DNA of 64,000 bases from DASQUK01 sp963813485 (GTDB lineage: Bacteria > Actinomycetota > Acidimicrobiia > Acidimicrobiales > VFJN01), in contig CAWEZE010000013.1 of the NCBI GenBank assembly GCA_963813485.1, forward strand, positions 62,001 to 126,000, read 5' to 3'. Numbering within the stretch: position 1 is the stretch's first letter; every line of letters begins with the position of its first letter. A model generated the notes under the pieces. That model was not told where the DNA came from and ran no database searches. It was given only the letters and a program-made list of their open reading frames with translations. Below are positions 36,013 through 44,703 of the stretch, piece after piece. The position numbers were made by a program, and so were the translations under genes.

Positions 36013-36341
36013 CGGTATCCCGCAGGGCCGTCAGCGACTGAAGGGCGAACCGACCAGCACAGCCGTCAGCACCATCACCAGCAGGCCGAACGCGATCTCC
36101 GCCCCGAGGAACAGGCCCAGCACTTGCAGCGGTGGGCCGGGCGGATGGAGCAGGTCCCGACGGCTGGTCGCCGTTGCGATGGGTCCCGGCCGTACGTTCT
36201 GCGGCGTTGTCGTGACGAAGCGTGCCCCCAGCCAAGGGTTGCCAGTATGGCAAACGGGTGCGGCGTCGCCCCAGGGGCGACCGGCTTCGGCACTGCCACA
36301 CGCCCTTCTAGCGGCCGTCGGCGCAGGGGTACCGTGGAGGT
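36013..36341. other. Intergenic gap with a possible membrane-protein remnant
   Basis: On the minus strand, 36031-36123 would encode VLGLFLGAEIAFGLLVMVLT and then AVLVGSPFSR before a stop. This is a convincing hydrophobic helix with no good start codon, ribosome-binding site or upstream coding region. It may be the end of a decayed gene. The TACCGT hexamer at 36330-36335 is the likely -10 of the radical SAM gene, six bases before its GTG. Confidence 0.35.
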
Positions 36342-37436
36342 GTGAACGGCGAGGCGCCGGCCACGCACCCGACGACCTACTGGCATCGTCTTCCGGACGG
36401 TCGGCTGCAGTGCGACGTGTGCCCGCGTCGTTGCCGCATGCAGGAGGGCCAGCGCGGCATGTGCTTCGTACGCGGTCGCATCGACGACCAGGTCGTCCTG
36501 CTCACTTACGGGCGGTCCTCGGGCTACTGCATCGATCCCATCGAGAAGAAGCCGCTCAACCATTACCTGCCCGGCACGTCGGTGCTGTCGTTCGGCACCG
36601 CCGGGTGCAACCTTGCGTGCCGCTTCTGCCAGAACTGGGACATCTCCAAATCCAAGGAGATGGACACCCTGGCCGACGCTGCCTCACCGGAGGCCATCGC
36701 CAGCGCCGCGGTGGAGCTCGGCTGCCGCAGCGTCGCCTTCACGTACAACGACCCAACCATCTTCCTCGAGTACGCCAGCGACGTGGCCGACGCTTGCCAC
36801 GAGGTCGGCGTCAAGGCCATCGCCGTCACCGCCGGCTACATCTGCCCCGAGCCGCGCCGCGACTTCTACGCCCATCTGGATGCGGCCAACGTCGACCTCA
36901 AGGGGTTCACGGAGGAGTTCTACAAGCACGTCTGCGTCGGCCACCTGGAGCCGGTGCTGGAGACGCTGGAGTACCTCCGCCACGAGACCGACGTCTGGTT
37001 CGAGATCACGACGCTGCTGATCCCCGGCCGCAACGACGGCGATGCCGAGCTCGACCAGCTGACGTCGTGGGTGGGTGAGCACCTGGGGCCGGACGTGCCC
37101 CTGCACTTCACCGCCTTCCACCCCGACTTCAAGATGATGGACGTCCCCCACACGCCCCCCGACACCCTCAGCAGGGCGCGCCAATGGGGCCTGCGCAACG
37201 GGCTGCGCTACGTCTACACCGGCAACGTCCACGACCGCGACGGGTCGAGCACCTGGTGCCCGGGTTGCAGCGCGTTGCTCATCGAGCGTGACTGGTACGA
37301 GCTGGGGCGATCGCAGCTGAGTGACGACGGCCGCTGCCTCGCCTGTGGTTGGCAGGTGTCGGGGCACTTCGACGGACCGCCGGCGAACTGGGGCCGCCGC
37401 CGGGTGGCGGTACGACTCTCCGGCAGCAGGGCGTAA
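36342..37436 (+). CDS. amrS: AmmeMemoRadiSam system radical SAM enzyme
   Basis: 364 residues, GTG start. An N-terminal cysteine module (CDVCPRRCRM) precedes the radical SAM cluster motif C89xxxC93xxC96 in GTAGCNLACRFCQNWD. The SAM fold continues through SVAFTYNDPTIFLEYASDV and VDLKGFTEEFYKHVC. The C-terminus has a further metal-like CPGC and CLACG pair. This is the AmrS family, always found with Memo-like and AMMECR1-like proteins, whose joint product is not established. The stop lies five bases before the Memo-AMMECR1 fusion gene, so the pair is an operon. Confidence 0.93.
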   Translation: MNGEAPATHPTTYWHRLPDGRLQCDVCPRRCRMQEGQRGMCFVRGRIDDQVVLLTYGRSSGYCIDPIEKKPLNHYLPGTSVLSFGTAGCNLACRFCQNWDISKSKEMDTLADAASPEAIASAAVELGCRSVAFTYNDPTIFLEYASDVADACHEVGVKAIAVTAGYICPEPRRDFYAHLDAANVDLKGFTEEFYKHVCVGHLEPVLETLEYLRHETDVWFEITTLLIPGRNDGDAELDQLTSWVGEHLGPDVPLHFTAFHPDFKMMDVPHTPPDTLSRARQWGLRNGLRYVYTGNVHDRDGSSTWCPGCSALLIERDWYELGRSQLSDDGRCLACGWQVSGHFDGPPANWGRRRVAVRLSGSRA

Positions 37437-37441
37437 TCGAG

Positions 37442-38806
37442 ATGGGGGCGGCGACTGGTTGGGTGCGGGAGCCGGCCGTCGCCGGGCTGTTCTATCCGGC
37501 CGACCCGGGGCAGCTGCGGTCGGAGGTGACCGACCACGTGCGCACCGCCGTGCCACCGCCCGACCTGGCGCCGCCCAAGGCGGTGATAGCGCCCCACGCG
37601 GGCTACCGCTACTCGGGACCGACGGCCGGGGCCGCCTACCGGGCGCTGGCCCCGTGGCGGGGTCGCGTGCAGCGGGTGGTGCTGGCAGGACCAGCCCATC
37701 GCGTGCCTGTCCCCGGCGTGGGCGTGAGCACCGCGGAGGCGTGGCGTACACCGTTGGGGGACATGGCCGTGGACGTCACCGCCTGCCGGGAGTTGGTGGA
37801 TCGGGGCGACGCCGTCGAGGCCGACGACGCCCACGGTCCCGAGCACAGCCTCGAGGTCCACCTGCCGTTCATCCACGAGGTTCTGGGTCCGGTGACCATC
37901 GTGCCGCTGGTCGTGGGCCGGGGCAGCGCCGAGGCCACCGGCCGGGCGCTGGAGCGGGTGTGGGGCGGTGACGAGACGGTGGTGGTCGTGTCGTCCGACC
38001 TCAGCCACTACCTCGACGACGTCACCGCCCGCGAGCGGGACCAGAGGACGGCGGTCGCGATACTCGAGGGCCGGTCCGACGACGTGGGCCCGTACGACGC
38101 CTGTGGTTGTGTGCCGATATGCGGGCTGCTCGTCGCGGCGCGCGACCACGGGGTGGTGGCGCGCATGCTGGCGGCGTCCACGTCCGCTGACACGTCGGGC
38201 GATGTCGACCGGGTGGTGGGCTACGGCAGCTTTGGGTTCGTGGCCCCGCGGCCGCTCGACGCCGGCGAACGGTGCTGGCTGACCAACCTGGCCCGCAGGG
38301 TCATCGAGCACGAGGTGAAGGCAGGCGAGCCCTACGAGCTGGACGACGACGACGTGCCCGAGCGCCTCCGGCCCCCGGGCTGCTCGTTCGTGAGCCTGGA
38401 CCTGGCGGGCGGCCCGGCCGGCTGCATCGGGTCGCTCGAGCCGCAGCGCTCGCTCTGGCGCGACGTGGCGCACAACGCCCGCGCGGCGGCGTTCGACGAT
38501 CCCCGCTACGCAGCGATCGAGGTCGACGACCTGGCAGAGGCCACCGTGACGATCTCCGTGCTGTCACCCCTCAGCCCGGTCGCCGGCGACCGTGACGAGG
38601 TGGAGCGGAGCCTGCGCCCCGGCGTCGACGGCCTCGTGCTGGCGGCCGAGGGTCTGCGGGGGACGTTCCTTCCCAGCGTGTGGGGGAAGGTCGACGACGC
38701 CGAGGCCTTCCTTGACCTGCTCCTGCGCAAGGCCGGCCTGACCGGTGACTCGTGGCCCGCCGACGCCCGCGTCTGGCGCTACACGACCGACGAGTGGTCC
38801 GAATAG
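37442..38806 (+). CDS. AmmeMemoRadiSam system Memo (AmrB) - AMMECR1 (AmrA) fusion protein
   Basis: 454 residues. Residues 1-270 are the Memo fold (related to extradiol dioxygenases): AVAGLFYPADPGQLRSEV, APHAGYRYSGPTAGAAYRAL, HSLEVHLPFIHEVLG and SSDLSHYLDD, with the histidines that line the metal site. From about residue 280 the AMMECR1 domain begins (LTNLARRVIEHEVKAGEPYE), with CIGSLEPQRSLWRDV and its typical GLRGTFLPSVWGKVDDAEAF. In many genomes the two parts are separate genes; here they are one chain. It follows the radical SAM gene by five bases. Confidence 0.93.
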   Translation: MGAATGWVREPAVAGLFYPADPGQLRSEVTDHVRTAVPPPDLAPPKAVIAPHAGYRYSGPTAGAAYRALAPWRGRVQRVVLAGPAHRVPVPGVGVSTAEAWRTPLGDMAVDVTACRELVDRGDAVEADDAHGPEHSLEVHLPFIHEVLGPVTIVPLVVGRGSAEATGRALERVWGGDETVVVVSSDLSHYLDDVTARERDQRTAVAILEGRSDDVGPYDACGCVPICGLLVAARDHGVVARMLAASTSADTSGDVDRVVGYGSFGFVAPRPLDAGERCWLTNLARRVIEHEVKAGEPYELDDDDVPERLRPPGCSFVSLDLAGGPAGCIGSLEPQRSLWRDVAHNARAAAFDDPRYAAIEVDDLAEATVTISVLSPLSPVAGDRDEVERSLRPGVDGLVLAAEGLRGTFLPSVWGKVDDAEAFLDLLLRKAGLTGDSWPADARVWRYTTDEWSE

Positions 38807-38814
38807 CAGGCCCG

Positions 38815-40540
38815 TTACCGGGCGGCTCGGCCGTCGGCGACGGTCCGAGCCCAGGCGTAGTCGGGCTTGCCGGCGGGGGAGCGGACGACCCGTTCGACCC
38901 AACAGAAGGCCTTGGGCACCTTGTAGCCCGCGAGGCTGGTGCGGCAGTGGTCCCGCAGCTCGTCTTGCAGCCCTGAGATGTCGGCACCGGCACGTGGGGC
39001 GACGACCGCCACGATCTCCTGACCCCAGCGCTCGCTGGGCCTGCTGGTGACGATGGCGTCGGCGACCGCAGGATGCGCGGTGAGGGCGCGCTCGACCTCC
39101 TCGGCGAACACCTTCTCGCCCCCGGTGTTGATGGTCACCGAGTCGCGGCCAAGCAGCTCGATGGTGCCGTCGGACAGCAGGCGCACCCGGTCGCCGGCCA
39201 CCGCGTGACGGACCCCGTCGATCACCGGGAAGGTGGCGGCCGTCTTGGCAGCGTCGCCGAGGTACCCCAGGGGCACGCGCCCGAACTGGGCCAGCCAGCC
39301 GATCTCGTGGTCGCCCGGAGTCAGGCGGCGGCTGCGGTCCTCCGACAGCACCACGGCATGGTCGCCGGGCCGGAACGTCGGCTCGGCTCCGGCCACGGCT
39401 TGGCGCCCGGTCTCAGACGACCCCAGGACGTCGACGATGCGCACCCCGGGAATCCGCTCGAGGAGCCGGGCCTTGACGGACGGCGACAACACGGCCCCGC
39501 CCGACAGCAGGAAGCGAAGGGACGAGAGGTCGTACGGCCGCGCATCCATCCGGTCCAGCAGCGGCTTGGCGAAGGGGTCGCCCACGATCTGCAGCGCCGT
39601 CACCCGCTCGCGCTCGCAGGTGGCCAGCACGTCGGCCGGGTCGAACCGCGTGGGCTGATCGGGCACGACCACGGTCCCGCCGGCCACGAACGCCGAGATG
39701 GCGTTCCAGTGCGCGGCCCCGTGCATGAAGGGCGCCGCCGGGAGTGTCCGCAGCGATGCGCCCCGGCGCGAGGCGGCGGCCACGAGGTCGGCGCTCGTGC
39801 CCTTGACGCCCAGGCAGGTCGCCAGGAAGTCGCCCTGCCGCCACAGCACGCCCTTGGGCATGCCGGTCGTGCCGCCCGTGTAGAGGATGTAGCGGTCGTC
39901 GGGGGACAGTCCCGCCGGCTCGAGTGGATCGGCGGCGGCCAGGGCGGCCTCGTAGTCTGCGGCGCCGTCGAGCAGGGCGGTGCCCGAGCCGTCGTCGACC
40001 TGGAGCAGCAGCCGGACGCCGGGCAGGTCGGGCAGGACATCGGCGAGCGTGGATGCGAACGACGCGTGGTAGACGATGGCCCCCACATCGCTGTCGCCCA
40101 GCACGTAGGCCAGCTCGCTGGCCACGTAGCGGTAATTGACGTTGATCGCCGCGCAACGCGCCTTCCAGGCGCCCAGCATCCCCTCGAGGTACTCGGGTCC
40201 GTTGTGGAGGTACAGGGCGACGTGGTCGTGGGGGGACTCCCAGGGAGCGCCGGCGTCCGGTTCGGGATCGCCGCGCAGGCCCATCCCGGCACCGGCGAGG
40301 ATTCTCGCCAGGCGGCCCGTCCGGTCGGTGACCTCGCGCCATGTGAGGCGACGGCGCATGCCTCCCGCGCCGACGGCCGCTCGGGACATTTCTCCCGCTC
40401 CCACGGCCGCTCGGGCATTTCTCCCGCTCCACGGCCGCTCGGGCCGGGGCCACGACGCACTCGCGCTCGGGCACGGCCGCAGCGATCGCCCCGTGGAGCG
40501 CGGCCACGTTGTGATCGCCGCGGGATGGGTCGTCGTTCAC
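38815..40540 (-). CDS. Acyl-CoA synthetase with an in-frame repeat insertion (two missing bases)
   Basis: An AMP-forming synthetase of about 575 residues after repair. The A3 motif YILYTGGTTGMPKGVLWRQG, the A5 region VDVLGSSETGRQ, the A8 hinge, and GRDSVTINTGGEKVFAEEVE followed by SPAGKPDY with the catalytic lysine are all present. The ATG at 40540 overlaps the thioesterase stop (ATGA) and gives the natural N-terminus NVAALHGAIAAAVPERECVV. Three 28-30-bp repeat units (40357-40443) are inserted between this and RRLTWREVTDRTGRLARIL. They encode ARAAVGAGEM-like decapeptides. The first unit lacks two bases near 40415 and 40430, which breaks the frame; with 30 bases the whole gene reads through. 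Confidence 0.88.
40357..40443 (-). repeat. Tandem array of 30-bp units encoding (A/S)RAAVGAG(E/G)M
   Basis: Three units of 28, 29-30 and about 28-30 bases share CGAGCGGCCGT(G/C)GG and GCGGGAGAAATG. A single related unit lies inside the other acyl-CoA synthetase at 59437-59466. The array sits inside the coding region of the first synthetase. Confidence 0.85.
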
Positions 40541-41346
40541 CCGTCGGCGCGCGGCTGCAGCAGCAGGCTCTGAGCCGCCCGGCCCAGTCGCCCGTGCTCG
40601 TCATAGACCGCACTCTCGGCCAGCGCCATGCCCTGGTCGCTGGGAAGCGTGACAGCGTCGAGGCCGATCCACTCGCCCAGCGGTGGCCGGGCCAGGTGCA
40701 GGGTGAGGTCCGGGTTGACGAAGATCCAGCGGTCGGGCGGGAGGACCCAGGAGACGCCGTTGCCGAAGTCGGCCGCCGCCGCTGCGCGCTGCACGCCGGT
40801 CGGCTCCTCGCCCGCGACCACCGGCCGCCGCAGGCGGAACCACGCCTTCGCCGGGCCCGGCTGGGCGGCGCCGCTGCCGCCGACGGAACGCACCTCCATG
40901 CCCGTGCGGTGGAACGCGGGACGATCGCCGTCCTCGAAGATGAAGGGGATGTCGACGCCGGCCTCGGGACCCGGCTCCAGGAACGACCGGTGCCCCTCGC
41001 CGGTGGGGAGGTCGCTGCGGCGGATCGCGACGACGTGGGCGCGCACCACCTCGACCTCGAGGTCACCGGCGCTGAGCGACACGTCGATGCCGATGACCCG
41101 GTGGCCGGGCCGCGGCACCGCGACGTCGACGGCGAGCGTCTCCAGCGGTACCGGCCGCATCAGCTCCATGGTCAGGCGGGTCACGGCGAAGCCCGGACCG
41201 GCGGTCTGTTCGGCGGCGCGGGCGACGAGCGCGGCCACGGCACCGCCGTGCTGGTGGCGGGGATCCCAAGGACCGCGGGTGTGCTCGGTCGGGACGAAGT
41301 CGAGGCCGCGCTGGGTGAACAGCGGCTCGTCGGACTCGTCGAACAT
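40537..41346 (-). CDS. Thioesterase family protein (TesB-like double hotdog)
   Basis: 269 residues with two hotdog halves. The N-terminal half has PTEHTRGPWDPRHQHGGAVA, the hotdog helix preceded by the HGG turn, and MRPVPLETLAVDVAVPRPGH. The C-terminal half has WVLPPDRWIFVNPDLTLHLA followed by GEWIGLDAVTLPSDQGMALA. Enzymes of this family hydrolyse acyl-CoA esters. It stands upstream of the acyl-CoA synthetase, and their ATGA overlap implies that CoA-ester formation and release are co-expressed. The substrate cannot be deduced. Confidence 0.82.
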   Translation of the reverse strand: MFDESDEPLFTQRGLDFVPTEHTRGPWDPRHQHGGAVAALVARAAEQTAGPGFAVTRLTMELMRPVPLETLAVDVAVPRPGHRVIGIDVSLSAGDLEVEVVRAHVVAIRRSDLPTGEGHRSFLEPGPEAGVDIPFIFEDGDRPAFHRTGMEVRSVGGSGAAQPGPAKAWFRLRRPVVAGEEPTGVQRAAAAADFGNGVSWVLPPDRWIFVNPDLTLHLARPPLGEWIGLDAVTLPSDQGMALAESAVYDEHGRLGRAAQSLLLQPRADG

Positions 41347-41401
41347 TCCCCGAGATTAGTGGCCGGTCGCCGTTGTCCCGGTGCCCGCCAGGGCCGGATG
41401 G

Positions 41402-41878
41402 TCAGGCGGACGGCTGTTCGACCACGCTGACCGAGCGCATGACGTCGCCCTGGTCGATCCGCTGGGCGACGTCGACCCCCGACGTGACGTAGCCGAACAG
41501 GTTGTACGACTTGGCCAGCTTGGGGCGGCAGTCGTCGATGCAGATGAAGAACTGCGAGCCGTTGGTGTCTGGGCCGGCGTTGGCCATGGCGACGGCGCCG
41601 ACGGTGTACTCGCCCTGGACGGGCTCGTCGGCGAAGCGGTAGCCGGGCCCGCCGCGGCCCGAGCCCTCGGGATCACCGCCCTGGATCACGAACTCGGGCA
41701 CCACCCGGTGGAAGGTCAGGTTGTCGTAGAAGCCCTGACGCGCGAGCGCCACGAAGTTGTTGACCGTGGTGGGCGCCAGCCGCGGATCCAACTCCATCAC
41801 GATGTCGCCCTTGTCCGTGGCGATCGTGACCTCGTAGGTGGCGTTGTCGTTGATCTCGTTGGCGGGAGGAGCAGCCAT
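41402..41878 (-). CDS. Cyclophilin-type peptidyl-prolyl isomerase
   Basis: 158 residues, a cytosolic cyclophilin without signal peptide. The catalytic arginine is in LTFHRVVPEFVIQGGDPEG. NGSQFFICIDDCRP contains the substrate-pocket Gln/Phe, and YNLFGYVTSG the usual final strand. It speeds cis/trans isomerisation of proline peptide bonds. The start at 41878 follows a TAGGGT hexamer by eight bases, which overlaps the -10 of the divergent gene at 41899; only 20 bases separate the two start codons. Confidence 0.93.
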   Translation of the reverse strand: MAAPPANEINDNATYEVTIATDKGDIVMELDPRLAPTTVNNFVALARQGFYDNLTFHRVVPEFVIQGGDPEGSGRGGPGYRFADEPVQGEYTVGAVAMANAGPDTNGSQFFICIDDCRPKLAKSYNLFGYVTSGVDVAQRIDQGDVMRSVSVVEQPSA

Positions 41879-41885
41879 GGGCGCG

Positions 41886-41892
41886 TACCCTA
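41886..41892. promoter_or_regulatory. Overlapping divergent -10 hexamers
   Basis: TACCCTA reads TACCCT on the plus strand (seven bases before ATG 41899) and TAGGGT on the minus strand (eight bases before ATG 41878). Both genes would be leaderless and compete for the same seven bases of promoter. Confidence 0.55.
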
Positions 41893-41898
41893 CCGGCG

Positions 41899-42585
41899 AT
41901 GGTTGATGCTCCACGCGAGAGCCGTCCCGACGAGTCCCCCTCAGCACCGGCGGACGGGCCACTCGACGCCCGCGAACGCTCGGAGCTGTGCGAGCTCTTC
42001 CTGGCCGTCGGTCCCGACGCCCCCACTCTGTGCCAGGGGTGGACCACGCTGGACCTGGCCGCCCACCTGGTCATCCGGGAACACGACCCCCGGTCGGGGT
42101 TCGCGATCCTCGGCGGCGAGCGCTTCGCCAGGCTCGAGCACTCCCTGATGGACAACGCCCGCTCCCAGGGCTACGAGCGCCTGGTCGGCCGGCTGCGGGC
42201 CGGGCCGCCACTCGTGCCGTGGCGGCTGCCCGTCCTGCGACAGTTCCTCAACCTGACCGAGTGGTTCGTGCACCACGAGGACGTTCGGCGACCGGCCGGT
42301 GAGGCGCCCCGTGGTGACCGTCCCGACCTCGACACCACGCTTTGGTCGATGCTGCGGCGCGGGTCCCGCCTGATGTTGCGCAAGGTCCGGGGGGCGGGCG
42401 TGGCACTCGACGCGCCGGGCTTCGGCGAGGTGCCGGCGCGGGGCCCGGGCCCGAGCGTGCGGCTGACCGGTGGGCCGCAGGAGCTGACCCTCTACCTCAG
42501 CGGTCGCCGCAGCGCGGCGCGGGTCGACATCACCGGCCCCGAGGAGGCCAGGGCCATCCTCGAAAGCGCCCCGCTCGGCATCTGA
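41899..42585 (+). CDS. TIGR03085-family (DinB/maleylpyruvate-isomerase-like) protein
   Basis: 228 residues. RSELCELFLAVGPDAPTLCQ followed by GWTTLDLAAHLVIREHDPRS is the actinobacterial TIGR03085 signature. The histidines of AAHL and FVHHEDVRRP would form the metal site of a DinB-like four-helix bundle; these enzymes may be mycothiol-dependent transferases. The C-terminal third (SVRLTGGPQELTLYLSGRR) is a small beta domain typical of the family. The substrate is unknown. The start is supported by TACCCT seven bases upstream. A flavin-binding gene follows on the same strand. Confidence 0.85.
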   Translation: MVDAPRESRPDESPSAPADGPLDARERSELCELFLAVGPDAPTLCQGWTTLDLAAHLVIREHDPRSGFAILGGERFARLEHSLMDNARSQGYERLVGRLRAGPPLVPWRLPVLRQFLNLTEWFVHHEDVRRPAGEAPRGDRPDLDTTLWSMLRRGSRLMLRKVRGAGVALDAPGFGEVPARGPGPSVRLTGGPQELTLYLSGRRSAARVDITGPEEARAILESAPLGI

Positions 42586-42621
42586 CGCTGGACGTGTGGT
42601 CGCCTGAGCGAGACTGGGACC

Positions 42622-43116
42622 ATGGCGCAGTGGCACAGCTTCGCCCAGGCGGCACCCGCCCTTGCGGCCTTCGGTCTGTCCTGTCTCGAGCGTGCTCCCT
42701 CCGTGTCATACCTGGGCACGGTCGCGGCCGACGGGTTGCCACGGGTCCATCCGGTCACGCCCATCGTCGGTGACGGCCGGCTCTTCGTTTTCATGGAGCC
42801 GACGTCGCCCAAGGGTCGCGACCTGCGCCAGCGCCGGGTGTTCGCCCTCCACAACGGCGTACCCGACAGCGACGGCACCGGTGGCGAGTTCTTCATCCGG
42901 GGCATGGCCGAGCCGGTGGAGGACCCGGCGCTCCGGTCGGTCGCCGCGGCGGCGGCCAGCTACGAGCCGGCCGACCGCTACGTGCTGTTCGAGCTCACGG
43001 TGTCCGAGGCCCGTTGCAACGGCTACGGCGACGTGACACTGCCGGATCCGCGGCACTGGCGGGACCCGGACGCCAGCGTCGGCGGTTCGGCGACGCCCAA
43101 GGAGGAAGCGAGCTGA
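42622..43116 (+). CDS. Pyridoxamine 5'-phosphate oxidase-like FMN/F420-binding protein
   Basis: 164 residues with the split-barrel fold: SVSYLGTVAADGLPRVHPVT followed by PIVGDGRLFVFMEPTSPKGR and DLRQRRVFALHN. This is the PNPOx-like group in which FMN, F420 or haem is bound between two monomers. Actinobacteria have many, often F420-dependent; the cofactor cannot be decided here. GAGACT six bases before the ATG is a possible -10. It follows the TIGR03085 gene by 36 bases and is convergent with the O-methyltransferase. Confidence 0.82.
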   Translation: MAQWHSFAQAAPALAAFGLSCLERAPSVSYLGTVAADGLPRVHPVTPIVGDGRLFVFMEPTSPKGRDLRQRRVFALHNGVPDSDGTGGEFFIRGMAEPVEDPALRSVAAAAASYEPADRYVLFELTVSEARCNGYGDVTLPDPRHWRDPDASVGGSATPKEEAS

Positions 43117-43154
43117 GGACCGACCGGATCGGCCGTCGATCCGGTGGCGGACCC

Positions 43155-43814
43155 TCAGCGGCGCAGGGCGATGGTGAGCCCGTCGAACGCGGGGAGGACG
43201 ACCACGTCGACTCGATCGTCGGCGGCCACCCGATCGTTGAACTCTCGGATGGCGCGTGTGTTCTCGTCCCCGTCGTCGTCGGCCACCCGGCCGGACCACA
43301 GGACATTGTCGGCCAGGAGCACGCCTCCCGGGCGCACGCGTGGTGCGAGCTCGTCCCAGTAGTCCCAGTAGCCGCCCTTGTCGGCGTCGATGAAGGCAAG
43401 GTCGATCGCCGGCTCCGTCGGCAGCGACCGCAGCGTGTCGAGCGCAGGCGCGATGCGCAGCTCGATGCGCTCGGCCACGCCGGCGCGTTCCCACGCCTTG
43501 CGAGCCAACGCAGTCCACTCCTCGCTCACGTCGCAGCACAACAGCGTGCCGCCGGCCGACAGGCCCCGGGCGATGCACAGCGAGGAGTACCCGGTGAACG
43601 TGCCCACCTCGACAGCGCGGCGGGCGCCGACCAACCGGGCGAACAGCGTGAGCAGCTGGCCCTCGTCGGGCCCGATCTGCATGTTCGCCACCGCGCCCAG
43701 GGCCGTGGTCTCGTCGCGTAGGTCGGCGAGCACTGGATCGTCCGCCCACGTGCCGTGGGCCACGGCGTAGTCGACCAACTCGCTGGTCACGGTCAGCGCC
43801 CGAACGTCAGCCAT
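43155..43814 (-). CDS. SAM-dependent O-methyltransferase (CCoAOMT-like)
   Basis: 219 residues. The fold is that of the small cation-dependent O-methyltransferases: VANMQIGPDEGQLLTLFARL, AVEVGTFTGYSSLCIARGL (motif I), LLCCDVSEEWTALARKAWER (motif II), and IDLAFIDADKGGYWDYWDEL with the metal-binding aspartates, then RPGGVLLADNVLWSGRV. The natural substrate is unknown; catechol-like phenols are usual. The start at 43814 has the TAGCGT hexamer eight bases before it (plus-strand 43823-43828). It is divergent from the crotonase gene 28 bases away. Confidence 0.92.
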   Translation of the reverse strand: MADVRALTVTSELVDYAVAHGTWADDPVLADLRDETTALGAVANMQIGPDEGQLLTLFARLVGARRAVEVGTFTGYSSLCIARGLSAGGTLLCCDVSEEWTALARKAWERAGVAERIELRIAPALDTLRSLPTEPAIDLAFIDADKGGYWDYWDELAPRVRPGGVLLADNVLWSGRVADDDGDENTRAIREFNDRVAADDRVDVVVLPAFDGLTIALRR

Positions 43815-43842
43815 CGGCGCCGACGCTACGCCGTGGCAGAGT

Positions 43843-44688
43843 GTGACGGTGAACGAGCGTGTGACCGTGGCGATGGACAGGGGCGTGGCCGACGTGCGGC
43901 TGAACCGGCCCGACAAGCTCAACGCCCTGGACACCGACATGTTCGTGGCGCTCGTCGACGCCGGCGCGCGGCTGGCGAGCGAGCCTTCGGTGCGGGCGGT
44001 GGTGCTGTCGGGAGAGGGTCGGTCGTTCTCCGCCGGCCTCGACTTCTCGGGCTTCCAGGCCATGGCCGATGGCGGCCGGTCCAGCGCCGACGACGAGCCC
44101 ACAAGGGGCGACGGCACCCGCCTCCGGGCCATCGGTGCCACCGACGGGCGCATCACCCACCTCGCCCAGCAGGCGGCGCATTGCTGGTCCGAGGTCCCCG
44201 TGCCGGTGATCGCCGCCATCTGGGGCCATTGCCTGGGTGGCGGGCTGCAGATCGCGCTCGGCGCCGACCTTCGGATCGTGCACCCGGACGCTTCGCTTTC
44301 GGTGCTGGAGATCCGCTGGGGCCTGTCGCCCGACATGACCGGAACCGCCACCCTGCCCCGACTGGTCGGACCGGACGTTGCCAAGGAGCTGGCCTGGACC
44401 GGTCGCGCCGTCAGCGGCGAGGAGGCGGCTGGCATCGGGCTTGCGACGCGCACCAGCGACACCCCGCTGGAAGAGGCCCTGGCGCTCGCCCGCGAGATCG
44501 CCACCAGGAACCCGCACGCGATCCGTGGCATCAAGCGCCTCGTCGAGCAGTCGGGTCGCGTGCCGCTCGCCCAGCAGTACGCCGACGAGCGCGAGGTGAT
44601 CGGATCCCTCGTGAGCACCCCCAACCAGGTCGAGGCGGTCGCCGCCTTCTTCGAGAAGCGCGACCCCAGCTTCGCCGATCCCGGTTGA
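43843..44688 (+). CDS. Enoyl-CoA hydratase/crotonase family protein
   Basis: 281 residues, GTG start. DVRLNRPDKLNALDTDMFVA, VVLSGEGRSFSAGLDFSGF (first oxyanion-hole peptide), IWGHCLGGGLQIALGADLRI (second), and SVLEIRWGLSPDMTGTATLP with an acidic catalytic residue define the family. FSAGLDF in place of the commoner FCAGxD, and the position of the acids, leave open hydratase, isomerase or hydrolase activity. It acts on CoA thioesters in the cytoplasm. The gene stands alone, between the divergent O-methyltransferase and the convergent cyclase-like gene. Confidence 0.88.
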   Translation: MTVNERVTVAMDRGVADVRLNRPDKLNALDTDMFVALVDAGARLASEPSVRAVVLSGEGRSFSAGLDFSGFQAMADGGRSSADDEPTRGDGTRLRAIGATDGRITHLAQQAAHCWSEVPVPVIAAIWGHCLGGGLQIALGADLRIVHPDASLSVLEIRWGLSPDMTGTATLPRLVGPDVAKELAWTGRAVSGEEAAGIGLATRTSDTPLEEALALAREIATRNPHAIRGIKRLVEQSGRVPLAQQYADEREVIGSLVSTPNQVEAVAAFFEKRDPSFADPG

Positions 44689-44703
44689 GGGTGCCCGAGG
44701 GCG

